Shown piece by piece: positions 11,501-23,941 of a stretch of 64,000 nt of DNA (position 1 is the stretch's first letter; each line of letters opens with the position of its first letter). The notes under the pieces are model-generated. The model was not told where the DNA came from. It worked only from the letters and a program-made list of their open reading frames with translations, and ran no database searches. The translations under genes and the position numbers were made by a program. This DNA is from Parasponia andersonii (Eukaryota; Streptophyta; Magnoliopsida; Rosales; Cannabaceae). The DNA is taken from NCBI GenBank assembly GCA_002914805.1, contig JXTB01000094.1, positions 62,001-126,000 on the forward strand, in the 5' to 3' direction.

Positions 11501-12240
11501 TCATTCTTTTCTCCCTCAGATTTGGACTTGTCTCTATTATTCCCTGATTTGGATTTACCACGACCCAAGTTAGAATTCTTCTCACTGTTCCTGCCCCTGC
11601 CCCTATTCTCAAGATTTATGGCAGAACTCGATGATGCGCCTTTACCTGAATCAATTCTATGAACTTATTTTAACAAATTTGGTCTCTAACATCATTGAAT
11701 TGCAATTTTCTTTTACCTATAGAATTATTAACTGCAACCTTCATTGGTTCCCAGTTGTTTGATAGAGACACTAAGAGAATTAGAACACAAATTCATCGTC
11801 AAAACTAATTTCGATAGACGTCAACTAAGAAATAATTGTATGGAACTCATTGATATGTGTTGCAACTGAAGCAACTTCTCCTATCTTTAAATAAAATAAT
11901 TTCTTCATCAAATATACCTTGTTATTTGCCGATAGTTTCTCATACATGTTTGACAGGATACTTATCACCTCTGTCGTGTTTTTGCCAATAGCACATTATG
12001 AGCAATATTTTTTGTTAGCATCAATCAGATTATGCCTAATACCTGTCGATCAAGGAGTTTCCAATCGTTATCCTCCATCTTTTTGGTTTCTTTCCTGATA
12101 GAAGCTGATGCAATTTTTTGCTATACAGATAATTGATCTGTAATCTCTAGTACGAGAAGTCTGTACTGTCGAACTTGTCAAATCTGAGTTCTGATAGATC
12201 TTTCACCTCTAGCCTTCGCTTCTACTAAATTAAACCTCAC
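11501..12240 (-). pseudogene. Gag of element B, fused by deletion to the pre-integrase region
   Basis: Minus-strand frames show a copia Gag-like start (KFNLVEAKARGE near 12220; DNDWKLLDRQVLGII near 12060) and a Ser/Arg/Gly/Lys-rich nucleocapsid-like stretch (NRGRGRNSEKNSNLGRGKSK, near 11540-11610). Directly after it comes the pre-integrase sequence. I see no CCHC zinc knuckle and no protease active site (DSGA type), which should lie between. An internal deletion therefore seems to have removed them. Confidence 0.7.
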
Positions 12241-12252
12241 TTTGATACTCTT

Positions 12253-12765
12253 TGTTAGGGAATAACATCCTCAATAAATAAAAAATAATATGGAAGCGAT
12301 AATAAAGTGGAATAAATGTCGAAATAAAATAAACATATGACACACAAATTTACGTGATTCACTAATTTTGCTACATCAATGGAGCTATTGCAGATCTTCA
12401 CTATATAGAGAAAAAGAACATTTACAAGTGTTTGAAAAAACACTCACCATATTCTTTTCTCATACCCAAACCCTAAATATACCCAAGAAAAAAATTGTAT
12501 TTTTCTATCATTCTCAAAGAATAAAGTCTCTCACTTAACACTTGGTATTTCTCATTCTGGGAATGAGAAATTATGAAGAATGGGGTTTCTATTTATAATG
12601 TATGACTCACCAACCTTTGCTGATTTTTTTCTTCATGTTTCCTAATATATCATACGACTTTTATACGGTTTCTTTTTACCATGTATTAGCTGGCCATTTT
12701 ACTTTTCTTTCACTATGTATCAAACATGGCTTATACATGGAGTAGCAAATATTCCTCCGTTAACA
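12253..12765 (-). repeat. 5' LTR of element B
   Basis: About 513 bp with TG...CA ends on the minus strand (starts TGTTAACGGAGG, ends CCCTAACA). Downstream on the minus strand, AGAGTATCAAAGTGAGG resembles the initiator-methionine tRNA primer site (TGGTATCA type) used by copia elements. Confidence 0.87.
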
Positions 12766-14811
12766 ATAATAAGATTCTTAAAATATTATTTTCCTATTCT
12801 TCATCATGTGGTATTTGTTAAGAATTAACAAATGATAAAGGCAATAAAAAAGAAAATAATAACACACAAATTTAAGTAGAAAACTCATTTCAGAAAAATC
12901 ACTGGCAGAGAAAAAGAAATTTCACTATATTAAAAATTGAGTACAAAAAGTTGAACTTTATACAGCTAAACTGAACTATATAAAATCTCAAAATCATAAA
13001 ATACATGTGTACTAACAAAATAAGTACGAAAAAATCAAGCCCATAAAATAGGCCCATAATCCACTCTCGCACCACTAACTGAATCAGCGGTAGGCTTCGA
13101 GAGCGGGCCTATCCCTCCACTATTTCCACAAATTTTAAAAATTCTCTCAATTACAAAATTACTGAGCTAAATAGAATTCGGATCATAAATTCTAACCGTA
13201 TCTCTATTCTTAGTCACGTTGAGAGGTACAAATTAGTTTGTTCAGTGAGGCTATAAAAAAAAGTTTCTCTATACCACTCTTTCCTTCAAAAATTGTTGAA
13301 AAGCATATTCCAAACACTTTTGAGTGCAATTCTCCCCTTCCCCCTAATTTTTGGACCAATATCTTATATTATTTTGTCATACATATTGGTTTATTGGGAT
13401 GGAGTTTTATTTATAAGATATGGATAAATCCCTTCTTTATACAGTAACGGAATTGCAACGAAATGCTACAATCCTCTAACTTAAAACATTCTAAAACAAA
13501 GATGCCTAAACCAAAATGACAAAAAGGATCGTTCTAGTTGGCGATGTCCTGTTGAGTTGTTTCAAAGTTTGTGTCTTATCTATCGCCACAACCAGAATAA
13601 ATAGCTGGCAGTTTTTTCGGTTAGTGGAATCCAATACATGTGGCTATCCTTTTGATTTTTATTTTAAAAACAATATTTGGCACATTTACTAATCTCTAAT
13701 AAAATATTAGAAATGATTTCGAAAAAAAAGGAGAATTAATCAAAACATAGTTGTAACTTCAAAATTTCACTAATTATATAACAATTTATCAAATCTTGTG
13801 TACTAAATGTGTACTTATTTCTATTCCCATTATGGCCTGTTGTAGTTAGTGAACATGGTCATTATATGTTGTCACGTAATACTCCAAACTCTTGCACCAC
13901 TTTGTGAAATTTACTGCGACTAATCATGACATAAGAGATTATCTTAGAAATGTAAATGCAGTCGGAAAAGAACCTCAAATACAACATAAAAATATTATAT
14001 GCGTGAAGTCTAATTATACCGATAAAGATTGCCCGAGACAAAACATCTCACTTTATATTAAAAGTATTAGCAAGATATTAGAAAGAATTCGTAGAACCAG
14101 ACATCTCACTTTATATTAAAAGTATTAGCATTAGCAAGATATTAGAAAGAAGTACAAAGTGAGATTTTTTTTTTTTATAATTTTTCTTCATCATTACAGT
14201 GAAAATCTACAGCGACGAAAAATAAATTTAGTTCTCACCTCAAAAATGTACCACATAAATAAATATAGTTCTCACGTGAATAGTGTACCACTATAAATTT
14301 GTATGGAAAATAAATTTAGTCCTCACACTTAGTGTACCACTATAAATTTGTATTTGTTTGCTTACTTTTGTTTTTTGTTTTGTTACTCTTGTGGTAAATG
14401 ATTAAGGACATTAGTTGATCATTTTTCAGTTATTTTACGTCGAATGGCATAAGCTTGTGTTTATGAAGCTCAACGAGAACAATGTTCAGTATCACATACG
14501 CTGGCCACAAAAATAAGAAACCCTCATTCCATACCAGAAGATACATATACTAAAATACAAAAGATGAAAAAAGTTGCATTTTCCTCATGGCAAGGAGATC
14601 TCTACAAGCATTCTACGACGATGGAAGACAATATACACGAGAGAAGTCACTGTAGTTACTTGTTAGGTATATGTTCAAGATAATATGAATACTTCTTATG
14701 TGGATATGGCTATATCAGCACTCTGATCTCTCAACCGAAGGACTTGAGGAGATCAAGTAATGAATCTACCATGGCAACAGGATAGAACTTGCATGGTGGC
14801 TTTGAAGAGCT
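12766..14811. other. Intergenic stretch downstream of the NUDX8-like gene
   Basis: No gene is supported. A 45-51 bp direct repeat occurs at 14043-14087 and 14101-14151 (ACATCTCACTTTATATTAAA...). Three diverged copies of a block containing AAATTTAGTTCTCAC and GTGTACCACTATAAATTTG occupy about 14218-14360. The part at 12790-13440 looks repeat-like but could not be assigned. Confidence 0.6.
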
Positions 14812-17800
14812 TTAGTCACCTATACAGTAGGAATTGTGAGTCTCCATAACATTATAGTACAAGGTTGATGGTTTGCCATCAAATTTTGAGACCAATTGAT
14901 GAGAAGATAAGCCACAGTAACGCTTCCCTAGACGGGCCATGCATATGTCAATTACTTTTTTGAACATGCAGTCCTCTTTTATAAGGGGTTGCTCCACAAA
15001 CTCAACTAGGGGCATCCACTGCATATTTGTATACAAAATGATTTCATGTTAGCAAGGAATCATAACAGCAGATGATTCAAATTACCAGGGACTAGGACGT
15101 AAACAGGTCAGTCTCAAAACGTTCTCGATAGTTTACAGCCTGTCTATGTTCTACCAACTTTTCATGTTCCCCATTTAATTTCTAAGTTCTCTTATGTTTT
15201 TCTTTTAGTGCTTGTTTCTAAAAGAGACGTTTGATATTCATCTGGAGACCAAGATTATTCAGAAATAGCCTTTCAAAGAAAAAACAGTTCAGCAACAGAA
15301 AGGAAAGTGGGAAACTTTGTTATAAATTTACTTCTTTACTAGTTTATTTATAGTCTCTTTTCTCTGCTTGCTCATTTAGTGCAATGAGTCCAAACAAGTC
15401 CCTATAGTATAAGCTTAAAGTGATGATAAATACCAGTCAAAGTGGTAAATAGTGGAAAGCAATGAACACAGAAGACACCAGTGCAAACGGTAAGGACAGA
15501 AATTCTTTTTTCCTAAAAAAAAGTTAGTGTAGAGTTACCCCGGTTGAACTTGAGACCAAATATTTACCTTGGCTTCTTGAATTTCAAGATCATCCACTAT
15601 TATCTGAGTTGATAGGGGTCTTAGCATGCAAATGAAGAATAAATCTGATTTTTCAAAAGCTACATTGTGAACATGTCTGGAATCAAAGATATAGAAAAAT
15701 ATTAGATAAGGGTTGTTTAGTAGAAAACTAATAAAAGGATTCGCATGAATTGAAGTAGTGTCTTAATTCTTATGGACACATTGCACAGAAACAATTTTGC
15801 ATTTTAGATAAGAATGCTGGCCCTAAAAGGATTCATAATCATATGCAAAGTGTTTAAACATAAATGGTATTTACTTTTGAGATACTACCGACTACTAGCA
15901 GCTTATGCTTCTATAATGTTTAATACAGGGCAGTTGAAAAATATAGCATGTAATTGTTACCTGAATGCTATGACTTCTATAAATTCTGTATCAATCTGCA
16001 AGGAAAGCAAATATAACTTAAATCAACGCAGTAACCTGGTAGAATGTTGTAATTATAAACTAGCATCTCCGTAAACAGACTCCTATTGTCCTGATGGCAT
16101 AGAACAAAGGAATATGAATTCTTACCCCGGTTTCCTCCTTAACTTCTCTCACAGCTCCTGTAAAGATCTCCTCCGACTGAGGCCAAAACAATAATAGATG
16201 CATAATTAATGAAATATGCAAAATTGAAAGTTTCGACAGCTTTAATGCTGAAGTTAGAAATATCTGAGGAAATCATTTACATGGTCCAAACTCAATAAAG
16301 TACCTCAAGAATGAATCCAGTTGGTATTTTCCAAAGATCAATGAATGCAGGATCACAATGTTTCTCTTGTACTACAAGAACCTGTTGTTTAGGAGATAGA
16401 GTCAAGTGCAAAAACATAAAGATAAAGAAATAAAGAGAGAGAGGGAGAGAGAGAGAGAAATAAATTAAGAAAAGAAGAATACCTGAATAGTTGTTAGTAG
16501 ATATTAAGATAAACCATAAAAGTAACATCAAGGCAATCCTAAAAAACAAATATGTTTGGATAGGTAGCTCAGCTTTTTCGTTTTTCCTTTCACGTTATTA
16601 GAAGTAATCATACCTCATTTTTGTCGTTGATGACAAATCCCCCGACCCCAACTTGGTGTGAAGCATTACTAGGAAGCATAGAAGGACCCTCAGGAATCCA
16701 GTATGTTAACATCACGTATCCTCGTTCAGCATGGTGGTATTCAAAGCCCTCCTGAAACCAAATGAGTCGTCTCAGAAATTCTATTACTCTAGTAACAGAT
16801 TTAAATAAAAGGATAAGCCAGCAATCCAAAATCTGAAGCAAAGACATTGTCTTGGCCAAGTCATTTTAAGAAACATTATGTAATCTAGATGGAAAGATTC
16901 AACTTTGGACTTCAATCTCCGCTGACATCAAAGAAATGAGATTCTTCACATTAGGGAAGTTAAAAATTTTGGAAACTTACCTTCACAGCAATTGGAACAA
17001 GCTCAGATCGTTCTACTGGCAACTTAAGCCAAACTCCTTTCTTTCCCTATAGTCAAAACGGTTTTGATTACTATTGTCCTGAAACTACAAGTTCCATTGA
17101 GAAAAAACCAATGGCAAGTCTGTTTTGGAAACAAAGCAACAGAAAACCACAACCAGACATCAAACTTGTAGATTTTTGTCATAGTTGTGATTTGACAAAC
17201 CAGAACATATCAATGTTTAACTACATGATTATGCCAAACACTTTAATCCATCCACACAGACGATATAGAGATCTTGTTCCTAGTCATAAATTAGTCAGAA
17301 ATATAAACAGAGAATAGAAAATAATATGTTGCCCAAACAAAAAGTAAGCTCTTAAATAATGTCAATAATCAAAACAACGTTGGAAAGTTACCTTCATTGT
17401 CCAATGAGAGAGAGAGAAACGAAGAATATAAGCGAAAGCATTTGGGTTGGATGGCAAGTTTTCATGATCAACAACCACCCCACCATACTGGTCATCAATG
17501 GCATCAAGTACTCTCATTTCTCTAGAATGCATATTTGGGATTGCCCCATTTGTTCCATTAATCCGAGATAAATATGTTTCTGCTGCAAGTTTATCCCTCC
17601 TAATTGAGCCATTAGCTTGTTTTGACTGATAACCATTATTTGAAAGACTAGAATATGAACCTTTTGGAGAAATCCCTGAACATGAAAGAGAAGAATAATC
17701 ACTTCAACTGAACTTTCACAAGCTCATTTCCAGTTCAAACGTTAATTAAGACAAAAGGGCAGTTTCCCAAAAACAAACCTTAAAAAAGCGAAAAATTTAC

Positions 17801-17942
17801 CTCTGCAAGAACAGAACCGCTGAGAAAATTTATCACCAGGTTGGGTCATGTAGCTCGAAAACGAGCTCGAATAGAGTCTTTCCATTTGGGGTCCTATCTC
17901 AGACATTGACATAGCTTTCTGATTAAACAATTTCATCTCCAT
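14812..17942 (-). CDS. NUDX8: NUDX8-like Nudix hydrolase, nine coding exons
   Basis: Coding exons on the minus strand are 17942-17801, 17675-17392, 17046-16981, 16751-16614, 16381-16304, 16176-16126, 15995-15961, 15676-15568 and 15018-14812. Every intron has GT-AG ends and the joined frame has 369 codons without a stop. The complete Nudix box (G-x5-E-x7-REUxEExGU) is at residues 232-254, split over three exons (GFILE / SEEIFTGAVREVKEETG / I). Upstream is the plant Nudix N-terminal domain with EGFEYHHAERGYVMLTYWIP and SHQVGVGGFVIND. The C-terminal FRHVHNVAFEKSDLFFIC and KRYCGLSSHQLV segments match the NUDX8 branch of the plant NUDX2/6/7/8/10 group. These enzymes hydrolyse nucleoside diphosphate derivatives. 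Arabidopsis NUDX8 has been linked to pathogen defence. The exact substrate here is not predictable. The first exon, Ser-rich, could carry a targeting signal; this is inference. Confidence 0.93.
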
Positions 17943-17976
17943 TGGAGAAAACTATCCGTATCCCAACAACCTCAGA

Positions 17977-18767
17977 CTGACCACGACTGTAGCTATGACT
18001 ATGAGTGAAATCAAAATCTTAAATACACTAGTCCCTTAGCTTAGACTATATAACGAATCAACTAAAAATACTCGATTATTATAACACGTACGGCTCAAAT
18101 CAACAAGCGACAGAGGAAAACCGTGGGATTCATCGTAGCTCGGAGTGAACGATACGGTTATCATGAGAAGATGAGCAAACTCGAGAATTGCAAAGAGACG
18201 AAGAAGACAAACACTTAATGACTGTATTTAGCACAAACCCACATAGAGACAAAGCAATAAAGCCATGTTTAAAGGGAATATCTTATCCCAAAAACAAGAT
18301 TTAGTTGGTGGGTATTTCATTATTGTGATTAATTTGTGGTCTCAAATTTATATCAAATGATAATGACAAGCAAGAAAAGAAACCCACATGAAAAAAATCT
18401 TCAACTCATTCACAGCTAAATCAGGAAAAAGTGTTTGAGTAACTGAAAGACTATAAACAAAAGAATATGGTATCTTTAAAGAATTTTTTGAAGTCTCTAG
18501 CGAAAATCCATTTGAGGACAAGCCCAAAACGCCATAACCATGGAGATATATTACCTTAAAGAGAAATATTTATATTGTCGTTTAAGCTTCTTTGAGTTAT
18601 AGTGTCAAAGGGTTATCTGAGAAAAATGACAAAGGAAGAAGGAATCAATTGCTTAGAAAATTCTCCGTTTCGCTCATAGCTAAAAAGATTTAAACGAGGG
18701 AATTATTTGAGCTGAAATGTAAAAGAAGACCAGTAAAGAGAGCTAGAGCAACCAAAGAGTTTGATAC
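17977..18767 (-). other. Probable 5'-UTR intron of the NUDX8-like gene
   Basis: On the minus strand a donor (TTCGCACG/GTATCAAAC at 18767) and an acceptor (GTCGTGGTCAG/TCTGAGG at 17977) would remove about 790 bp between the promoter and the start codon at 17942. The region between has no open frame and is AT-rich. This is inference from splice signals only. Confidence 0.45.
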
Positions 18768-18831
18768 CGTGCGAAGAGGGAGCAATTTTGAGAACGGGGT
18801 CTACTCGCACGCGCCACTGAAGTGATCGGAG

Positions 18832-18840
18832 TTTATATGG
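18832..18840 (-). promoter_or_regulatory. TATA box of the NUDX8-like gene
   Basis: Minus-strand CCATATAAA lies about 30 bp upstream of a GC-richer, leader-like segment (18770-18810). It is the last such signal before the AT-rich spacer. Confidence 0.5.
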
Positions 18841-19141
18841 GATATGTTTTTATTTATTTATTTATTTATCATACCTGTATTTTGATATTGATACGTGTTC
18901 AAGTTATTATCGATATAGATTTTTAAATTTAATATTTATTATAAATTTATATTTTAATACTAGAATAATTAATTTATTAATATTTTTTTTAAAAAATTTA
19001 AAGAGAATAAATTTATTATATCATTTTATTAAATTAATTGTTTTAAATTAGTATTAGAATAAAAATTTTAACAAATATTAAATTTAAGGATCAATATTAA
19101 TAATAATCAAAACACATAATATACGGTGCATAAAGTGTCAA

Positions 19142-19182
<41 letters not shown>

Positions 19183-19207
19183 TGATATTATCACTTTATT
19201 TATTTTA
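18841..19207. other. AT-rich spacer with (AT)n run
   Basis: Extremely AT-rich, with an AT dinucleotide run at about 19146-19178. No gene seen. Confidence 0.6.
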
Positions 19208-20666
19208 GGCTCCGTTTGGAATCCTAATTTTGAAGAAAAAAATTAAAAGGAAAAAGTCATGAAAAAAGAAAGAAGAAAATATTTTTCCTAAAAATTTATA
19301 GAACTTTATTTTCACAGTTTTAGTTTTACTAATTAATGTGTCAACATTCTATATATAAAAAAATAACATCAAATCAAACTTTTGTTTTTTTTTTAAAATT
19401 TTTTATCGTTTTTTGTTTCAATTCAAACAAAAAAAATGAAGTGGCAAAAAACATCTAGTACTATCTTTTGATAAATAATACCAAGAATACTATGTCCAAA
19501 TTTTTACTTATTATTTTTAGAAATTCTTACTAAAAAAGACCAAATAAAGTCTTAGAGTTTCCATTTTTTTTCTTGTTTCTTTTTACTACTAGTTTATTTG
19601 TAGCAGATCACTTTTAAAACTAATTACCAATTTATTATTAGAAATCATAATTAATTGATTTTTAGAAACTAAAAACCAAATTAGTTATTAAAAGCCAACA
19701 ACCATATTGGTTTCCGCCATAAATATCATAACTATTTAGTTCATAAAAACTAAAAATTAAATTAGTTTCTATCATAAATAGTAGAACTAACTGGTTAATT
19801 CAATTATTGATTACTAAAAACCCATTTAGTTATTGGAAATTAGTTGCTAGAATCCAAAATCTAATTTGTATTTCTGTTGCTTTTACTTCAAAAATATAAT
19901 TACTTAATTTGAGAAATTAATCATATTTTTTAACGTCCTTGTTCAATATCTCACCTAATTCTTGCTACAGAGTATTCTGCAAAAAAAAAAAAAAAATCAC
20001 AATAGCTTTCAGGAAATTTTCATTATTTCTTATGATTAGAAAAAGAAACTATGATGGTTTCTAGGAAACTTTAGTGGTTTCCTGTAATTTACTTAGTTAT
20101 AGGATATTTTGTTAAAAGGAAACTGCAATGATTTCCAAGAAACCTTTGTAGTTTTATGTGATTTATTTAACTATATGAGATTCTGTAAAAGGAAACCATA
20201 ATAGTTTCTCGGAAATGTTCGTGATTTCATGTGATTTACTTACGTACAAGACATTCGGCTAAAGGAAATCAAACCGATTTCAGAAAACTTTCGTGCTTTT
20301 CTGTGATATACTTATATAGAATACTTTCAGTTAAAAGAAAGCAAATTGATTTATAGGAAATTTTTGTAGTTTCTTGTGATTTACTTACTTTCAGAATATT
20401 TCACTAATAAGAAACCAAATTAAATCAATTTGGTTTATAGGAAACTTTTGTGGTTTCTTGGAAAAAAAAAAAAAAAGATGACTTATTTACTAAAATGTTT
20501 TCACGTTTTCTAACTTTCAAAATATTTAGAAAAATACTATGAAAAAGTCATATATTTTTTTTTATTTTTGAAAAGTCATAAATTTGGTAATATTTTTTGA
20601 AAAATAGGTACAAATGTCTTTTTGAATTTATTTTTCTCTTCAAAAATCTAAGTTCCAAACGGAGTC
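19208..20666. mobile_element. Non-autonomous TIR DNA transposon, PIF/Harbinger (Tourist) type
   Basis: The left end GGCTCCGTTTGGAATCCTAA and the reverse complement of the right end, GACTCCGTTTGGAACTTAGA, form imperfect terminal inverted repeats of about 35 bp, running on into A-rich sequence. Both ends are bordered by TTA (19205-19207 and 20667-20669), the three-base target typical of PIF/Harbinger elements and their Tourist derivatives. The interior has no transposase and no open frame of note. It is 1459 bp long, large for a miniature element, because it contains repeat arrays. Confidence 0.8.
20005..20465. repeat. Minisatellite of about 75-90 bp units inside the TIR element
   Basis: Five to six diverged units each contain GGAAACTTT(A/T)GTGGTTTC, then TGTGATTTACTTA, then a TATAGAAT-like stretch and TTAAAAGGAAAC. 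The part at about 19610-19860 shows a similar, weaker series around AAACTAAAAATTAAATTAG. Confidence 0.75.
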
Positions 20667-20669
20667 TTA

Positions 20670-21864
20670 ATGTTTTTCTCGGTGGAAACAACCACGGTCC
20701 AAGTGGAAGGCATATACCCATAAGCAAGAAAAAGAATTTTTCATGTAAGGAGTGAAAAATGATAGGTTAAGTTAATTTTTTTTTCCTTGAATAATTGATT
20801 GGACGAAATGATCTTTGCTCTATGCAAATAAAATACGATCTTTATTCAAAAACAAAACAGTTTGAATAAAATAAGATCTATACATCAAATTAATTATTCC
20901 TAACGATCAAACTCGACAGGCATAACTTAGAAATAACTACACAGTGTACATGTCCTCAATTGAAAATATTCATTCTCAAAACTTAATTAAAAAATAAATA
21001 AACAAATGAAAACTCGAAGTTATTCAATTTTTTTATACAAAAAGAAAAAGAAATACAACTTCGAGTTATTTAATTTCCTCAGCTTTAATTATAACTGGTT
21101 TACCGACATTTTATGGTATATGCTAAGTCATGTAATTTAAGAGCAAAACTTTATAATAAAGCCCCTACTTGCAACCTTTAGGAAACTTTGTATCAAAACA
21201 ATGGCTTTTGGACTCTCAAAAAGTATTTTTCTAGAATTTTAGACTAAGCTTCTAGTTTTGAATATGATACTATAACCAATATATGCTTGTCCTAAATATT
21301 AAATTATTTAAAGATTTCTTAATGATAAGGTGGTCAATTTCAATAAATCATGTGTTAAAATCTTCTTTATTATTATTTTTTTTTTTGAGGGAATGTGTTA
21401 AACACTTGGAAGAAGAAGAAGGTTGGTTATGTGATAAACACATGGATGTCATAAGGAAAACTGGAGATGTAAAACTATAGCCAAGACCAAGAGGGATTTT
21501 TAGTGTTTAGGTGCATAATGAGTGCTAAGATATCAAAGAGCATATAAGGTAATTTAATTGGATAGGATGTTAGCCAATAACTTTTTGTTTCAAAGGAAAC
21601 TAGGGAATAGCATTATTCAAATAGCGCATATGAATACTTTACCAGCATCAATTATTGCTTATTAATTTGCTTCAAACATATTATTGATCTGTCAGCATAT
21701 CCATGTCAATAGCACGATACGAATATATGTGTGTTATAGAAATATATTATTTATCTATAATTGTTGCTCCAAACATATTATTGATCTATTCAGCATATCC
21801 ATATCTATACATATACTATAATATACATATTATATAGTTTATATTTGGTGGTTTTTTTTATAGG

Positions 21865-21895
<31 letters not shown>

Positions 21896-23941
21896 TGAGC
21901 ATTCGATCTAGTCTTTGATCTTATCAATGCTTCAATATGAGTGTTAGATTATCTATAAAATGGATAAAGGACTGGTTGCTTTTTGTTTTTGTTTTGTATT
22001 AAAAAAAAAAAAACACAGGACAACAAAAGCAAATAACTGATCGATCATATCATTTCTTATGGCATACTGTGAATTTATATTTATTATTTTGTTTGTACCC
22101 CAAACTTTTTTTGGTACGAATGCTCAAGGTATATATATATATATATATTTTGGATTAGCAACAAAGTAATCTAAAATGCTTTTGAAAAGACTGTACCAAA
22201 CTTTGTATTCAATTAAATTTATGGGAGTTTTATCTTTTTAAAAGAATAATCTTTAAATCAGTAGTTGAGGCGGGTTGGGGGGGAAATCTTTTTTATTATT
22301 ATTAAATTTTGGAATGATAAAATAGAAATTTCCTTTTCTAATTAAATTGCCTGAAGCGTGTTCCACATGCCCTTTGCAATGCGCGTGGATTAAATATTTT
22401 TATTCAGAAAGAAAGTTCAGTTATTTATAATGGAAATTATGTGGATGGCATTACAGCACGTGACTTCTTGTCGAGAGAGACTTACACCATGATCGTACTA
22501 CTACGGCATCTCTCGTTGCGCCAAACATCTGGAGTCATAGAGCCAGATAGATGCATTGATAGGTCTAATAAACTAAATTTTATTAATTTGTTTTGGAAAT
22601 AAGAGCGCTGTTTTTCCTCTCATCATGAGAGACCAAACGAAGCGATTCTATTGGCCAATAAATTTAGACTGGCCCACTAAAATGAAGGTTAATTGGGTTA
22701 ACGAGAGAGAAAAAGAGGCTATATGGTTCTGTAGAATAAACGTTGTGGTTTGGCCAAATATATATATATATATATATATTTTTTTCCGTGAACTTTACCA
22801 AATGGGACGAAGAGGACCAGTTTGGGGCTGCTAAGTGAAGTGGATTTGACCTTTAGTGTTACGACTAGGCCGACTGCTAATTCTGCTTGCTTTGGTAAGG
22901 TATTGTCCAGCATATCCTTATTTTGAATGGTTTATTTGGTTTTGTTTCTGAACGGATTTTTTTTTTTCTTTAACTAATTACTTTTATTTATTACAAATTA
23001 AAAGATAATAATGGTCGATCACTGTCCTAATTAATTAGGAATAATAAATTTTCGGATAATAAATTTTCACGCTCGAACGTAGAACTAATATTTAGGTAGT
23101 GGTCGATGAATTACTTATTTTTTTTTTAGTATTTGTTCCGACGTATGCTTAGTTGTGTTTGTTTAATTTTCGCTGGAAAGTAAAAGAATTCGGTTGCAGA
23201 ATTGTTCTCCAAATAAGGGTAGTTGAGTTGGTGGGATTATGATTAGTAGTAATCTGTGTTTAATAGAATTTTGGATAAATATACTTTTCTGTTAGTGGAT
23301 ATTGTGTTCTGAATATTGGTATATGAGGTGAGTTTTTTTTTTATTTTTATTTTTTTGCATTTGTTCAAGGGTTCACTTTGTTATGTAGATAGTTAGGGAA
23401 GATTTGTTCTTCGGGTTTAGGGGCCAGTCTTTGCTGAAGAATTTGGTGTTTTTCGAATGGAGCAAGTAGTTATTGATTTTAAAATAAGGGGGGAAAACAG
23501 GAAGTCTTTGTAGATTTGGTTATATAGAGTTTGTCATTTCATGCGAAACTGTGGAAATTGATTTTATATTAATATGTTTGGTAGTGCATTTACATAGTGT
23601 TTTTCGATTAATGTAAGGAATTTTAAAGGTCTTGTTTTGTTATTATGGTTGATAAAATGGTTCTGTTTTAGATGTGTTGGTTTGTATGAATAAGATTAAT
23701 ATGGTTAGTTTCAATCGTAATGAATCTGAAATGGACTAGTGTTATTTGTTATTAGCTTAGTGGCTAGTAGTTTCTATGATATTATTGCAGATAGTAACTT
23801 TGTTATTTTTTTTCATGCAAATTGCATAGGACGTTGGAGTTAAAGAAGAGGACGGACGTAGTGGGATGTTTTAGTGTGTTATAAGGTATAGTATTTATTC
23901 AAGTATCAATTTATTCTGGAGTGAAGACAAGTGCAGGGGCC
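20670..23941. other. Intergenic stretch upstream of the Ulp1-like gene
   Basis: No gene is supported. AT dinucleotide runs occur at about 21865-21891, 22132-22148 and 22757-22779. The last 1.2 kb before 23942 probably holds the promoter and 5' leader of the next gene, but I could not fix a start site. Confidence 0.5.

Larger units (their letters stand above)
7882..12765 (-). mobile_element. Element B: Ty1/copia retrotransposon with duplicated 3' LTR
   Basis: A 5' LTR (12253-12765) and a 3' LTR (7882-8386) with TG...CA ends bracket gag, integrase, reverse transcriptase and RNase H in copia order on the minus strand. A second, partial LTR copy lies just inside the 3' LTR. Stops are frequent and the protease region is missing, so the copy is not autonomous. 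The bases flanking the two outer ends (ATACT and ATAAT) do not match, so no target duplication is visible. Confidence 0.92.

Noticed and set aside
12790..13450. A possible solo LTR upstream of element B
   Set aside because: There is some LTR-like wording (AAATTTAAGTAGAAAACTC), but I could find neither ends, nor a partner, nor a target duplication.
22400..23900. Terminal inverted repeats of a Mutator-like element around the Ulp1-like gene
   Set aside because: I could not find a convincing long inverted repeat by eye on the two sides. Left as a test in the findings.
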